Positions 1 through 8,229 of a stretch of 64,000 nt of DNA are shown here, piece after piece. Source of the stretch: Bacteroidales bacterium (lineage in GTDB: Bacteria; Bacteroidota; Bacteroidia; Bacteroidales; UBA932); the NCBI GenBank assembly GCA_024693285.1, contig JAILLE010000022.1, forward strand, positions 1 to 64,000, given 5' to 3'. The notes below the pieces were generated by a model. It made no database searches. It was given only the letters and a program-made list of their open reading frames with translations, and was not told the DNA's origin. A program made the position numbers and the translations under genes. How positions within the stretch are numbered: the first letter of the stretch is position 1; the number at the start of each line of letters is the position of its first letter.

Positions 1-106
1 GGGTGACAGTGACTGCCAGCGAGGAGCAGATACCGAGGACAAGGACGGTGATAGGGTTGCCCTTGAAAATCGGATTCAGAATTGTTTCTTTCAATTTAGC
101 GTCCAT
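1..106 (-). CDS. nqrD: NqrD, Na+-translocating NADH:quinone reductase subunit D (N-terminal fragment)
   Basis: Only the first 35 or so codons are inside the window; the gene runs off the left edge. The start is the ATG read from position 106, two bases after the nqrC stop. The visible protein begins MDAKLKETILNPIFKGNPIT and goes on into a hydrophobic segment, which is how NqrD begins (a short amphipathic N-terminus, then the first of six membrane helices). NqrD forms part of the membrane core of the sodium pump. Identity rests on the N-terminus and on the conserved nqrA-B-C-D order. The rest of the operon (nqrE, nqrF) should lie beyond the window. Confidence 0.85.
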   Translation of the reverse strand, partial: MDAKLKETILNPIFKGNPITVLVLGICSSLAVTVT

Positions 107-108
107 GA

Positions 109-933
109 TTATTCCTCCTCAGTTTTTTTGTCTTCACAGCAGGACATGCCCTCTTCGCATGAATCGCCTCCGCAGCAGTCCTCACTCTTGGCGGTGGTAG
201 CGCCGAAGTAAGCGGCGTAAGCTCCGAGCCAAGTGTCGATCGCGGCGTCAAGACCGTTGGAAGTCATTGTGGCTCCGGTGATAGCGTCGATCTTGTTGTC
301 GATGATGGAAGTTCCGTCAGCGTTCTTGGGAGCTCCGCCCTTTACGATGTCAAAGACATTTGCGTTGCTGAAGTCGGCTTTCTCGCCATTGAACTCGGCC
401 TGGAACTCGGGGTCGTCCTTGATCTTGGCTCCGAGGCCGGCGGTTTCGCTCTCATGGTCGAAGTAAGCGCCTTTGATGGCATTGGAGTTCGGCTCGAAGG
501 CTATATAGCCCCAGACCGGGCCCCAAAGACCGGCACCGTACACGGGAACAACCGTGACACCGTTCTTGAATATGAACACGGGGATCTCAGCATCGCTACC
601 ATCTTTGATCTTGTAGTTCTGCTTCTTGAGTTCCTTGGGAGAAAAGACCTGGTCGAGTTCGAGGTCGGCGACCTTCTTGCCGTCCATGTTGACGGTGAAG
701 GCGTTCTCGATCTCCTCGGCATACTTGGCCAACACGGCGGTGTTGCCCATCTTCTGGAGCTCCGCCTTGGTGGCGAACTTCGCGGCTGTCATCATCTGGG
801 AGATGGTGTCGGCCTTTTCATTCGCTTCCTGCTTGGCTTTCAAACCTTGGGAAACGAAAGCCAGGATCGCCGCGACCAAAGTGACTATTATGGTCGTGTA
901 AATGATCGTATATGTGTTACTGTTGGTATTCAT
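109..933 (-). CDS. nqrC: NqrC, Na+-NQR subunit C with a cysteine-rich C-terminal tail
   Basis: 274 residues. NqrC is a membrane-anchored, periplasmic-facing flavoprotein that passes electrons inside the Na+-pumping NADH:quinone oxidoreductase. One N-terminal membrane helix (about residues 8-29) precedes an FMN-binding domain. The flavinylation motif is visible as ITGATMTS at residues 218-225, with Thr222 the predicted FMN attachment site by homology to other NqrC proteins. It lies between nqrB (12 bases) and nqrD (2 bases). After the FMN domain ends near residue 245 there is an acidic tail with five cysteines (C253, C254, C259, C265, C266), which is not part of the NqrC family as I know it. 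Covalent FMN needs an ApbE transferase; one is encoded at 48.4 kb. Confidence 0.95.
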   Translation of the reverse strand: MNTNSNTYTIIYTTIIVTLVAAILAFVSQGLKAKQEANEKADTISQMMTAAKFATKAELQKMGNTAVLAKYAEEIENAFTVNMDGKKVADLELDQVFSPKELKKQNYKIKDGSDAEIPVFIFKNGVTVVPVYGAGLWGPVWGYIAFEPNSNAIKGAYFDHESETAGLGAKIKDDPEFQAEFNGEKADFSNANVFDIVKGGAPKNADGTSIIDNKIDAITGATMTSNGLDAAIDTWLGAYAAYFGATTAKSEDCCGGDSCEEGMSCCEDKKTEEE

Positions 934-945
934 ATCCTTTTACAT

Positions 946-2085
946 TTAAGCGATCGAGACTTTTTTCGCCCTTCTCTTGGTAGCGCTGGAAGTGACACAG
1001 TGGTCAATCAGCGGGGCGAATGTGTTCATAAGCAGGATGGCGAGCATCATTCCCTCGGCATATCCGGGGTTGAAGAGTCTCACGACGATACAGAGCGCGC
1101 CGATAAGGAATCCATAGATCCACTTGCCGCATTCGGTCTGGGCCGAAGTGACAGGGTCGGTAGCCATGAAGACCGTTCCGAAAGCGAAGCCGCCCATGAC
1201 GAGCTGCACGTAAGCAGGGACATCGGTAGCGCCGAAGGCGGTTCCGAGCCAGCCCACGAAGAGAGCTCCGGCAACGGAGGAGACCATGACCTTCCAGCTG
1301 GCGACTCCGGTCCAGATGAGGATGAAGGCGCCGATAAGGATGGCGATCACGGAAGTCTCACCGACTGATCCGGGAACTGTTCCGGCAAACATATTCCAGA
1401 AGCTGTAACCGGCGTTGGAGATGGAACTCATTCCCTCAGACATGTAGGAGAGGGGAGTCGCGCCTGTGATGGCGTCCGCTCCGCAGCGGTGGGCGATCCA
1501 GACCTGTGAACCGGACATCGAGCTCGGATAAGAGAAGAACAGGAAGGCGCGGCAGAGGAGAGCCGGGTTCAGGAAATTCATTCCGGTGCCTCCAAAAACC
1601 TCCTTGCCGAATATGACCGCGAAGGCCACGGCGAGGGCGAGCATCCATAGAGGTACGTCCACAGGGACGATCAGGGGAATGATCATTCCGGAGACGAGGT
1701 AACCCTCGTTAACCTCCTCACCTTTGATCTGGGCACTGGTGAACTCGATGCCGAGACCGACGATGTAAGCCACAAGATAGAGAGGAATGACTTTCCAGAG
1801 GCCCCACCAGAATTGGTGCCAGAATCCGGGAAGGTCGTTCATGGCGAGGTTGTGCTGGTAACCCACGTTCCACATGCCGAACAGGGCGGCGGGGACAAGG
1901 GCGAGCACAACAATTATCATGACTCTCTTGATGTCGATGGAATCGCGGACGTGAGAGCCCTTGGCGGTCACGGTCGCGGGAACACGAAGGAAGGTGTCAA
2001 AGGCATCCCATGTGGAATGCAGCCACCCTAATTTGCCGCCTTTCTCAAAAAGGCCGGGTTTTACTGTATTTTCTTCCATAGTCAT
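946..2085 (-). CDS. nqrB: NqrB, Na+-NQR subunit B
   Basis: 379 residues with about ten hydrophobic segments. NqrB is the large membrane subunit that carries a covalent FMN and riboflavin and forms part of the sodium path and quinone site. The flavinylation motif ITGATPLSYM is visible, with Thr210 the predicted FMN attachment residue. Other family signatures include the KEVFGGTGMNFLNPALL segment near residues 161-177. The first ATG (position 2085) is used here; a second ATG two codons later is equally possible. The gene follows nqrA by 7 bases and sits in the standard nqrA-B-C-D order. Confidence 0.96.
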   Translation of the reverse strand: MTMEENTVKPGLFEKGGKLGWLHSTWDAFDTFLRVPATVTAKGSHVRDSIDIKRVMIIVVLALVPAALFGMWNVGYQHNLAMNDLPGFWHQFWWGLWKVIPLYLVAYIVGLGIEFTSAQIKGEEVNEGYLVSGMIIPLIVPVDVPLWMLALAVAFAVIFGKEVFGGTGMNFLNPALLCRAFLFFSYPSSMSGSQVWIAHRCGADAITGATPLSYMSEGMSSISNAGYSFWNMFAGTVPGSVGETSVIAILIGAFILIWTGVASWKVMVSSVAGALFVGWLGTAFGATDVPAYVQLVMGGFAFGTVFMATDPVTSAQTECGKWIYGFLIGALCIVVRLFNPGYAEGMMLAILLMNTFAPLIDHCVTSSATKRRAKKVSIA

Positions 2086-2092
2086 TGCCTTT

Positions 2093-3433
2093 TTATGCCA
2101 TTTCCTTGATCATGAGATCGATACCGTCCTGGATGATAGCCTGGATGTCGTTCTTGGAAGGATCCACGAACTCGCAGAGGGCCAGATCCTCAGGAAGGAC
2201 CTCGTAGATTCCGAACTGCTCCATCTTGTCGATGTCGCCGGCGAGGCAAGCCTTGACAAGATAGACAGGGAATATTTCCATGGGCAGCACTTTGCCGTAG
2301 ACATCTGAGCAGACAAAAGCCCTGACGCCACCGTGGGTGTTGGTGTCCATGTTGTACTTCTTCTTGGGAAGCAACCAGGAGAAATAAGCCATTGAGGAGC
2401 TGAACTGGTTGAACCTGAGGGGGTTCGCCCAGCCGAGAACTTCTCTTTCACGGCCTTCCTTGATGAGGGTCACCTGATTGTCGAAGAATCCGAGATAGCC
2501 ATCTTTCCCGATGTTCTCTCCGGAGAGGACATCGCCGCTGATGAACCTTGTCTCGACCGCGGGGTCGAAGCAGCCCTCGAGAGCGCTCATAGGAGTGCCG
2601 GGCATGGCTACGACATAACCGGTCTTGAGAGCGGCGGGTCCTGTGACCGCGACCTTGCGGCAGAGGTCCAGCTTACCGTTGAGGAAGAGCTTTCCGATAG
2701 CGGCAAGCGAGAGAAGACTCAAGGTCCAAACTGTCTCGCCCTTCATGATAGGGGAGATGTGACTGATCTGCACGCCAACGTTCCCGGCGGGGTGTTTCTT
2801 GGCGATGACTGTGTGGAGAACCGCATCCTGCAGCTTCGCGAAAGCGGAGGTCTCAGAATTCACGCAGACGTGGACCTTGGCGACCTTTGAGATTGCTGTG
2901 ATTCCAGCCTGGATGGCGGCGAGGTCATCCTTGAAGACGAATTCGGAATCCGCCGCGAGTGGCGCTGTGGAGAAAGCGGACACAAAAACAGCCTTAGGAG
3001 TCTGAGCCGGGTTGGCAAGGACGCCGTAAGGCCTCTGGATGATAGTTGGCCACAAACCACTCTTGAGAAGGGTCTCCTTGACTTCTTCAGCCTTAAGTCC
3101 TTTCGGATCCTTGGCCCCGAAGTCCACGGCCTCGTTGCCTTCGGCTTTGACGAGCACCGCGAGGAGTTTGCGCTTCTCACCTCTGACGATCTCCTTGACT
3201 GTTCCGCTTACAGGGGAAGTCAGGAGAATGCCAGGGTTCTGTTTGTCTGCCAAAACAGGCGATCCCGCAAGTACCTTGTCGCCCTCTTTTACCATGAGCC
3301 TAGGAGAGAACCCCTTGAAGTCCGTGGGTTTAACTGCGACAACGTCAGGCGCGATCGTTCTCATTGTCTCAAGGGCAGCCTCTCCGCTGATCGGAATGTT
3401 CAGCCCTTTTTTCAACACGATGTTGTTTGACAT
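2093..3433 (-). CDS. nqrA: NqrA, Na+-NQR subunit A
   Basis: 446 residues, the expected length for NqrA, the cytoplasmic-side peripheral subunit that interacts with quinone. The N-terminus (NIVLKKGLNIPISGEA) is typical, and a biotin-carrier-like region (KEGDKVLAGSPVLADKQNPG) follows near residues 50-70. The ATG start lies 48 bases from a TATATTTG -7 element on the same strand, so this is the first gene of the nqr operon. Nothing looks damaged. Confidence 0.96.
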   Translation of the reverse strand: MSNNIVLKKGLNIPISGEAALETMRTIAPDVVAVKPTDFKGFSPRLMVKEGDKVLAGSPVLADKQNPGILLTSPVSGTVKEIVRGEKRKLLAVLVKAEGNEAVDFGAKDPKGLKAEEVKETLLKSGLWPTIIQRPYGVLANPAQTPKAVFVSAFSTAPLAADSEFVFKDDLAAIQAGITAISKVAKVHVCVNSETSAFAKLQDAVLHTVIAKKHPAGNVGVQISHISPIMKGETVWTLSLLSLAAIGKLFLNGKLDLCRKVAVTGPAALKTGYVVAMPGTPMSALEGCFDPAVETRFISGDVLSGENIGKDGYLGFFDNQVTLIKEGREREVLGWANPLRFNQFSSSMAYFSWLLPKKKYNMDTNTHGGVRAFVCSDVYGKVLPMEIFPVYLVKACLAGDIDKMEQFGIYEVLPEDLALCEFVDPSKNDIQAIIQDGIDLMIKEMA

Positions 3434-3481
3434 TATTTGTAGTAGATATTAAGTTGATAGTAATTTCAGCTTATTATTCCG

Positions 3482-3489
3482 CAAATATA
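3482..3489 (-). promoter_or_regulatory. -7 element of the nqr operon promoter
   Basis: Read on the minus strand this is TATATTTG, an exact match to the Bacteroidota -7 consensus TAnnTTTG, in the 96-base gap between the divergent nqrA and uvrD genes. I do not see a good TTG -33 element 19-21 bases upstream, so the call rests on the -7 box and position. It predicts a 5' leader of about 40 bases. Confidence 0.5.
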
Positions 3490-3514
3490 CTCATTTTTTT
3501 CGGTAAAAAATCCG

Positions 3515-3522
3515 TATTTTCG
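3515..3522 (+). promoter_or_regulatory. -7 element of the uvrD promoter, very close to the start codon
   Basis: TATTTTCG matches TAnnTTTG at seven of eight positions and ends only 7 bases before the uvrD ATG at 3530. Transcription from it would start at or next to the start codon, giving a leaderless or nearly leaderless mRNA. No clear -33 TTG is present. Confidence 0.4.
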
Positions 3523-3529
3523 TAGCATT

Positions 3530-5914
3530 ATGGAAAACATTGAGAAAGCTGTTTACGAGGGGCTGAACGCGGAGCAGAGACAGGCGGTCAGCAGCATTGA
3601 TGGACCGGCGCTTATTGTCGCCGGAGCGGGGTCGGGAAAGACGAGGGTGCTGACGAGCAGGATAGCTTGCATAATCGCCAGAGGTGGCGATCCGTCAAGG
3701 ATATTGGCTTTGACTTTCACAAAGAAAGCGGCGTCTGAGATGAAGGAGAGGATCGCTATCATGGTGGGCAAGAGAACCGCCTGGAAACTCCAGATGGGCA
3801 CCTTCCATTCCATATTCATAAGATTTCTTCGGGAGTATGCCGGTTTCCTGGGCTACCCCCCATCTTTCACTATCTACGACCAAAGCGATTCGGTGAGCGC
3901 TATAAAGGCTTGCATCAAAGAGTTGCAGCTCGATGACAAGGTCTACAAGCCCAAAGATGTCCTCTCAAGAATATCCCTGGCTAAAAACAATCTCGTGACC
4001 GCTACGGCTTACCGTAACAACCGGCAGGCCGTGGAAAGGGACATCGCCGGCAAGAAACCCAGGATATGTGACATTTTCTCACTTTATGCCGAGAAGTGCC
4101 ACAGGAGCGGAGTGATGGATTTCGATGATATCCTCCTTAACATGAATATCCTCCTGAGGGACAATCCGGAGGCTCTTGAGGCAATCTCATCCCGCTTTGA
4201 TTATATATTGGTGGATGAGTATCAGGACACGAACAGGGCGCAATATGTGATACTCAAGAAGTTGAGTGGTCCGGAAGGGAATATCTGCGTGGTCGGGGAT
4301 GACTCCCAGTCCATCTATGCGTTCCGCGGGGCGAAGATTGAGAATATCTTGAATTTCAAGAAAGACTACCCCACTTGTAAACTGTTCCGTCTTGAGAAAA
4401 ACTACCGTTCCACAGCGAATATAGTGGAGGCTGCCAACTCGTTGATAGCCAAGAATGAGGGCAGGATCCCGAAGAATTGTGTCTCTGTCGGCGGACGAGG
4501 TGAGAAACTCGTGCTGATGAACAGTTTCTCCGAGCAAGAGGAAGCCATCAGAATAGCCTCTGAGATTATTTCCAGGATGCGGTCCGACCATGCCCGTTAC
4601 CAGGATTTCGCCATCCTGTACCGTACCAATTCCCAGTCCAGAGCTCTTGAGGAGGCACTCCGTAAAAGGAACCTGCCCTATGTCATATATTCGGGCAACT
4701 CTTTCTTCGACAGGGCTGAGGTTAAGGATCTGATGGCATATTTCAAACTCGTGGTCAATATCCATGACGATGAGTCATTCAAGAGGGTGGTTAATGTTCC
4801 TGCCCGAGGTATAGGTGACACAAGCCTGAATGCTCTAGCGGCAATGGCGAGGGATAAAGGACTGTCTTTGTTCAAAGCCGCTTATCTGACTGATTTCGCC
4901 GACTATGGTCTGAAGGCTCCGGCGGTTGCCAGGATCCGCTCTTTTTGCGATATGATTAATGATTTGGCAGCTAAGGCGGCAACTGCTAATGCTGACATAC
5001 TCGCCAAAGAGATCGCTGACACAAGTGGCCTTTATGCTCATTTCAAGGCCGATACATCAATTGAGGGGCAGTCCAGGGCATCTAATGTGGAGGAATTGGT
5101 GAACAGCGCCACACAGTTCGTCGAGGAGAGGCAAAATGATTACTTGCAGGAATATCTGGCCGATAGCGAGGTTGAGGATGTGACCCAGGTGGAGTACCCT
5201 GTGGTGACGCTTGGGGATTTTCTGGAGAACATTTCCCTTCTCGCCAACGTGGACATGGAGAGTGACGAGGACACTATGAACAAGATAGCGTTGATGACTG
5301 TCCACTCCGCTAAAGGATTGGAGTTTCCTTATGTCATTGTCGCCGGTCTTGAGGAGAACCTTTTCCCTTCCGGTGGAATGCTTGCTTCACCCGCTGACAT
5401 TGAGGAGGAAAGGCGCCTTATGTATGTCGCTATGACACGTGCGGAAAAAGGCCTTTACCTTTCTTTCGCCAACACAAGACTGAGGAATGGCAAGCATGAG
5501 TCCAATTCCCCGAGCCGTTTCATACGTGAGATAGACCAAGAGTATTTCGCCAACCCGTCGCGTGGTGAGGAGACTGATTCTGATGATTTGGTTTTCAGGG
5601 GTTTCGGGCGTTCTTTCCAGCGGTCGTTCAAGCCGAAGGTGTCAAGACCTGAGCCAAAGCCGGCTACAGTCACACCTGTGACACGGGAGTCTCTACGGAA
5701 CCGACCTCTTCCGCCAAAAATACCGGACTCGGAATTCACCCCTGTACCGATGACTTCCTTAAGGGCAGGTCAGCGGATCGAACACAACCGTTTCGGATTC
5801 GGGAAAATACTCGAGATCACAGGTCAAGTTCCCGATCTCAAGGCTAAAATCGTTTTTGATGATTATGGTGAAAAGATTTTGCTGCTGAAATATGCGAAAA
5901 TTCGTTTAGGATAG
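3530..5914 (+). CDS. uvrD: UvrD/PcrA-type superfamily 1 DNA helicase
   Basis: 794 residues. ATP-dependent 3'-5' helicase of the UvrD/PcrA/Rep group, expected to act in nucleotide excision and mismatch repair or replication-fork rescue. Visible motifs in order: Q-motif LNAEQRQAV (12-20), Walker A GAGSGKT (32-38), the DEYQDTN box, GDDSQSIYAFRGA, the KNYRST arginine finger region, TVHSAKGLEFP and RLMYVAMTRAEKGL. The C-terminus (VFDDYGEKILLLKYAKIRLG) is the Tudor-like tail found in PcrA/UvrD and absent from Rep. Divergent from nqrA; single-gene unit followed by the his promoter. The choice between uvrD and pcrA as a name is a convention. Confidence 0.94.
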   Translation: MENIEKAVYEGLNAEQRQAVSSIDGPALIVAGAGSGKTRVLTSRIACIIARGGDPSRILALTFTKKAASEMKERIAIMVGKRTAWKLQMGTFHSIFIRFLREYAGFLGYPPSFTIYDQSDSVSAIKACIKELQLDDKVYKPKDVLSRISLAKNNLVTATAYRNNRQAVERDIAGKKPRICDIFSLYAEKCHRSGVMDFDDILLNMNILLRDNPEALEAISSRFDYILVDEYQDTNRAQYVILKKLSGPEGNICVVGDDSQSIYAFRGAKIENILNFKKDYPTCKLFRLEKNYRSTANIVEAANSLIAKNEGRIPKNCVSVGGRGEKLVLMNSFSEQEEAIRIASEIISRMRSDHARYQDFAILYRTNSQSRALEEALRKRNLPYVIYSGNSFFDRAEVKDLMAYFKLVVNIHDDESFKRVVNVPARGIGDTSLNALAAMARDKGLSLFKAAYLTDFADYGLKAPAVARIRSFCDMINDLAAKAATANADILAKEIADTSGLYAHFKADTSIEGQSRASNVEELVNSATQFVEERQNDYLQEYLADSEVEDVTQVEYPVVTLGDFLENISLLANVDMESDEDTMNKIALMTVHSAKGLEFPYVIVAGLEENLFPSGGMLASPADIEEERRLMYVAMTRAEKGLYLSFANTRLRNGKHESNSPSRFIREIDQEYFANPSRGEETDSDDLVFRGFGRSFQRSFKPKVSRPEPKPATVTPVTRESLRNRPLPPKIPDSEFTPVPMTSLRAGQRIEHNRFGFGKILEITGQVPDLKAKIVFDDYGEKILLLKYAKIRLG

Positions 5915-5944
5915 TTGCATTTATTCGGAAAATACGTATATTGC
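5915..5944 (+). promoter_or_regulatory. Promoter of the histidine operon
   Basis: TTG at 5915-5917, a 19-base spacer, then TATATTGC at 5937-5944, close to the Bacteroidota TTG-N19-TAnnTTTG pattern. The spacer length is exact; the -7 box matches TAnnTTTG at six of eight positions. The predicted transcription start is near 5950, immediately before the leader peptide ATG at 5952. Confidence 0.55.
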
Positions 5945-5951
5945 GATAGTT

Positions 5952-5999
5952 ATGTTTTTCGAGAACGCTCATAAGCACCATCATTTCCTGGCCGAATAG
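5952..5999 (+). CDS. hisL: Histidine leader peptide (15 residues, four His)
   Basis: A 16-codon ORF encodes MFFENAHKHHHFLAE followed by TAG. Four of fifteen residues are histidine, three of them consecutive (codons at 5976-5984), and the reading frame stops 81 bases before hisG. This is what a translation-dependent his attenuator needs: a ribosome short of charged tRNA-His stalls at HKHHH. The peptide itself need not have a function. The ATG lies a few bases after the predicted transcription start, so it would be read almost leaderless. Identity is inferred from codon content, position and the downstream alternative RNA structures; the sequence was not compared with known leaders. Confidence 0.8.
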   Translation: MFFENAHKHHHFLAE

Positions 6000-6054
6000 G
6001 TCTGGTAAGCGATGGTGTCCATATATTAACGAAGTGATATGACATCGGCTTGCC
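5975..6054 (+). promoter_or_regulatory. His attenuator: mutually exclusive pairings 1:2 and 2:3
   Basis: Segment 1 is GCACCATC at 5975-5982, inside the His codons. It pairs with GATGGTGT at 6011-6018 (segment 2; eight pairs, one a G-U). Segment 2 can instead pair further: GGTAAGCGATG at 6004-6014 matches 6043-6054 (CATC, one bulged G, GCTTGCC) in eleven pairs including one wobble. That second pairing uses the left arm of the terminator stem. A ribosome stalled on the His codons covers segment 1, frees segment 2 and so favours the antiterminator. With enough histidine the 1:2 hairpin forms and the terminator can fold. The logic is inferred from base pairing alone. Confidence 0.78.
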
Positions 6055-6080
6055 GGACAAGGCAGGCCGGTTTTTTATTT
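6045..6080 (+). terminator. Intrinsic terminator of the his attenuator
   Basis: CGGCTTGCC (6046-6054), loop GGACAA, GGCAGGCCG (6061-6069): nine pairs including one G-U, then G and TTTTTT at 6071-6076. The T-run ends five bases before the hisG ATG, so the structure would cut transcription just before the first structural gene. Confidence 0.85.
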
Positions 6081-6938
6081 ATGAATATGTTAAGAGTCGC
6101 TATCCAATCAAAAGGGAGGCTGAACGAGGAAAGCCTCAAACTTCTTAAAGACGCTGGAATCGAAGTGGATGACACCAAGCGTAAGTTCATAGGCAAGGCA
6201 TCCAATTTCCCGCTGGAACTGCTTTATCTCAGGGATGATGACATCCCCGGGGTGGTCGCTGACGGTTCCGCTGACATGGGAATCGTCGGGTACAACGAGA
6301 TAGCCGAGACAGGTGCGGATGTGAATGTTGTACGCAAACTCGGCTTCGGGAAATGCCGCTTGTCTCTCGCTATTCCTAAAACAGTTGATTATCGGGGACT
6401 TCAGTGGTTTGAGGGAAAATCTATAGCTACCTCATATCCAAATGTCCTCCGAGGTTTCCTGAATGAGAAGGGCATTTCGGCGGAGATTCGTCAAATCATG
6501 GGTTCCGTTGAGATAGCCCCTGCCGCCGGGATTGCCGACGTTATTTTTGATATCGTGTCATCTGGCGGCACACTCGTTTCCAACGGATTGAAAGAGGTTG
6601 AGTCAGTCCTCGAAAGCGAAGCTGTCCTGATTTCCAGGAAGGATCTTCCGGAAGACAGGTTGGAGATCATGGACTCGGTGCTTTTCCGCTTTGACGCGAT
6701 TCAAGAGAGCAGGGGTAAAAAATATGTGCTGATGAATATTCCAACGGCTAAACTGCCCGAGGCGATGGCTCTCCTCCCTTCGATGAGGAGCCCTACTGTG
6801 ATGCCACTCGCCCTAGAGGGGTGGAGTTCTCTGCACTCAGTAGTGGATGACGCTTCCATCTGGCAGACCGTGGAAGGCCTGAAGAGGATAGGGGCTGAGG
6901 GTATCCTCATCCTTAACGTTGACAAAATAATCGATTGA
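6081..6938 (+). CDS. hisG: ATP phosphoribosyltransferase HisG (long form)
   Basis: 285 residues from the ATG at 6081 (a second ATG two codons later is possible). HisG joins ATP and PRPP in the first step of histidine synthesis. The length and the C-terminal segment after about residue 210 (YVLMNIPTAKLPEAMALLPSMRSPTV) match the long, homohexameric form with its own histidine-binding regulatory domain, which needs no HisZ. The PRPP-binding region appears as DVIFDIVSSGGTLVSNGL. The in-frame ORF extends upstream to 6039, but those codons run through the attenuator terminator and are not homologous to HisG, so I reject them. There is no Shine-Dalgarno site. hisD follows after 3 bases. Confidence 0.95.
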   Translation: MNMLRVAIQSKGRLNEESLKLLKDAGIEVDDTKRKFIGKASNFPLELLYLRDDDIPGVVADGSADMGIVGYNEIAETGADVNVVRKLGFGKCRLSLAIPKTVDYRGLQWFEGKSIATSYPNVLRGFLNEKGISAEIRQIMGSVEIAPAAGIADVIFDIVSSGGTLVSNGLKEVESVLESEAVLISRKDLPEDRLEIMDSVLFRFDAIQESRGKKYVLMNIPTAKLPEAMALLPSMRSPTVMPLALEGWSSLHSVVDDASIWQTVEGLKRIGAEGILILNVDKIID

Positions 6939-6941
6939 TAT

Positions 6942-8228
6942 ATGAGAATCTATGTTGAACCGGACAGGATGCAATGGCCATCATTGACAAGGCGGGTCAG
7001 CCGTGATGACGCCATGCTGGACTGGAGGGTCACTGAGATCCTCAAGAGTGTCAGGGAAGGCGGAGACATGGCTTTGGATCAAGTTATCCGTTTCGTTGAA
7101 GGTTTTGTTCCGGAGAATCTCAAAGTCACCCAAGAAGAATTTGACTTGGCGGAAAACCAGGTTCCTGAGGACCTGAAGGAGGCGATCAAGGTCTCGGCCA
7201 AAAGGATTAAGGCCTTCCATGAGAAGGAGCGCCCCACAGATTCTGAGTGGGATGATGGAAACGGGGTCATTTGCCGACGGAAATACCTGCCTTTGAGGAG
7301 GATAGGGCTATATGTGCCAGGAGGTACCGCCCCTCTTTTCTCGACCGTTTTGATGATGGGAGTCCCTTCATCAGTCGCCGGATGTCCGGAGAGGATAATT
7401 TGCACTCCCGCGGCGAAGGATGGGAGTGTGGCTCCCGCGATTCTTTTCGCCGCCAGGATTTGCGGGATAAATGAAGTATACAAGATCGGTGGCGCGCAGG
7501 CTATCGCGACCATGGCTTATGGGACCGAGACGATAAGGAAAGTCGATAAGATATTTGGTCCTGGAAACAGATACGTCTTGAAAGCCAAGCAGTTGGTTTG
7601 CCGTGAAGGTGTGGCGATCGATATGCCTGCCGGACCATCTGAGGTGATGGTTGTCGCTGATAGTACGGCTAAAGTGCCGTTTATCGTGGCTGACCTGTTG
7701 TCCCAGGCGGAGCATGGCCCTGACAGCCAGGTGATTCTGGTTTGCCAGGACTTGTCGATGGCAAGGGAAGTCCAGCGTGAAATCAATGACCGGAAAGCTC
7801 TGCTGCCTAGAGAGGGAATAGTTGACAAGGCGTTGACTGACAGCAGGATTGTGGTGTTCTCTAACTTGGCGGATGGCATTGAGTTCGCTAATACCTACGC
7901 TCCGGAACACCTTATCCTCTCGGTCGCTGATCCTGAATCCCTCGCGTCTAAAGTGACTGCCGCCGGAAGCGTGTTTATGGGCCATTATTCTCCGGAGAGT
8001 GCTGGTGATTATGCGAGTGGCACAAATCACATATTGCCGACAAAGGGCACAGCGGTGGCTTGGAGTGGGGTTGGCGTGGATACGTTCATGCACGCGATTA
8101 CTTTCCAGTCGTTGAGCGAAGAGGGCCTTTCCAGGATTGGCGGAGCGATAATTACCATGGCGGAAGCTGAAGGTCTTAAGGCACATGCGGAAGCGGTGCG
8201 TGTGAGACTTGATGATGGAGGGAAATGA
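6942..8228 (+). CDS. hisD: Histidinol dehydrogenase HisD
   Basis: 428 residues, the usual length. Oxidises L-histidinol to histidine in two NAD-dependent steps with a zinc ion. Family signatures are clear: GPGNRYV (about 207-213), MPAGPSEVMVVAD (about 229-241), AEHGPDSQ with the zinc/catalytic residues (about 255-262), and YAPEHL near 328. Second gene of the operon. Its last codons carry the GGAGGGA that serves as ribosome binding site for hisCB. Confidence 0.96.
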   Translation: MRIYVEPDRMQWPSLTRRVSRDDAMLDWRVTEILKSVREGGDMALDQVIRFVEGFVPENLKVTQEEFDLAENQVPEDLKEAIKVSAKRIKAFHEKERPTDSEWDDGNGVICRRKYLPLRRIGLYVPGGTAPLFSTVLMMGVPSSVAGCPERIICTPAAKDGSVAPAILFAARICGINEVYKIGGAQAIATMAYGTETIRKVDKIFGPGNRYVLKAKQLVCREGVAIDMPAGPSEVMVVADSTAKVPFIVADLLSQAEHGPDSQVILVCQDLSMAREVQREINDRKALLPREGIVDKALTDSRIVVFSNLADGIEFANTYAPEHLILSVADPESLASKVTAAGSVFMGHYSPESAGDYASGTNHILPTKGTAVAWSGVGVDTFMHAITFQSLSEEGLSRIGGAIITMAEAEGLKAHAEAVRVRLDDGGK

Positions 8229-8229
8229 T

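Noticed and set aside
454..1368. A 304-codon plus-strand ORF opposite nqrB and nqrC
   Set aside because: It lies wholly antisense to two clear genes, and its translation is low-complexity His/Asp/Gly-rich with no family features.
6039..6080. Upstream ATG that would lengthen HisG by 14 residues
   Set aside because: The codons run through the terminator stem and T-run of the attenuator and are not like HisG N-termini.
7371..8186. A 271-codon minus-strand ORF inside hisD
   Set aside because: Shadow of hisD; Arg/His-rich translation without domains.
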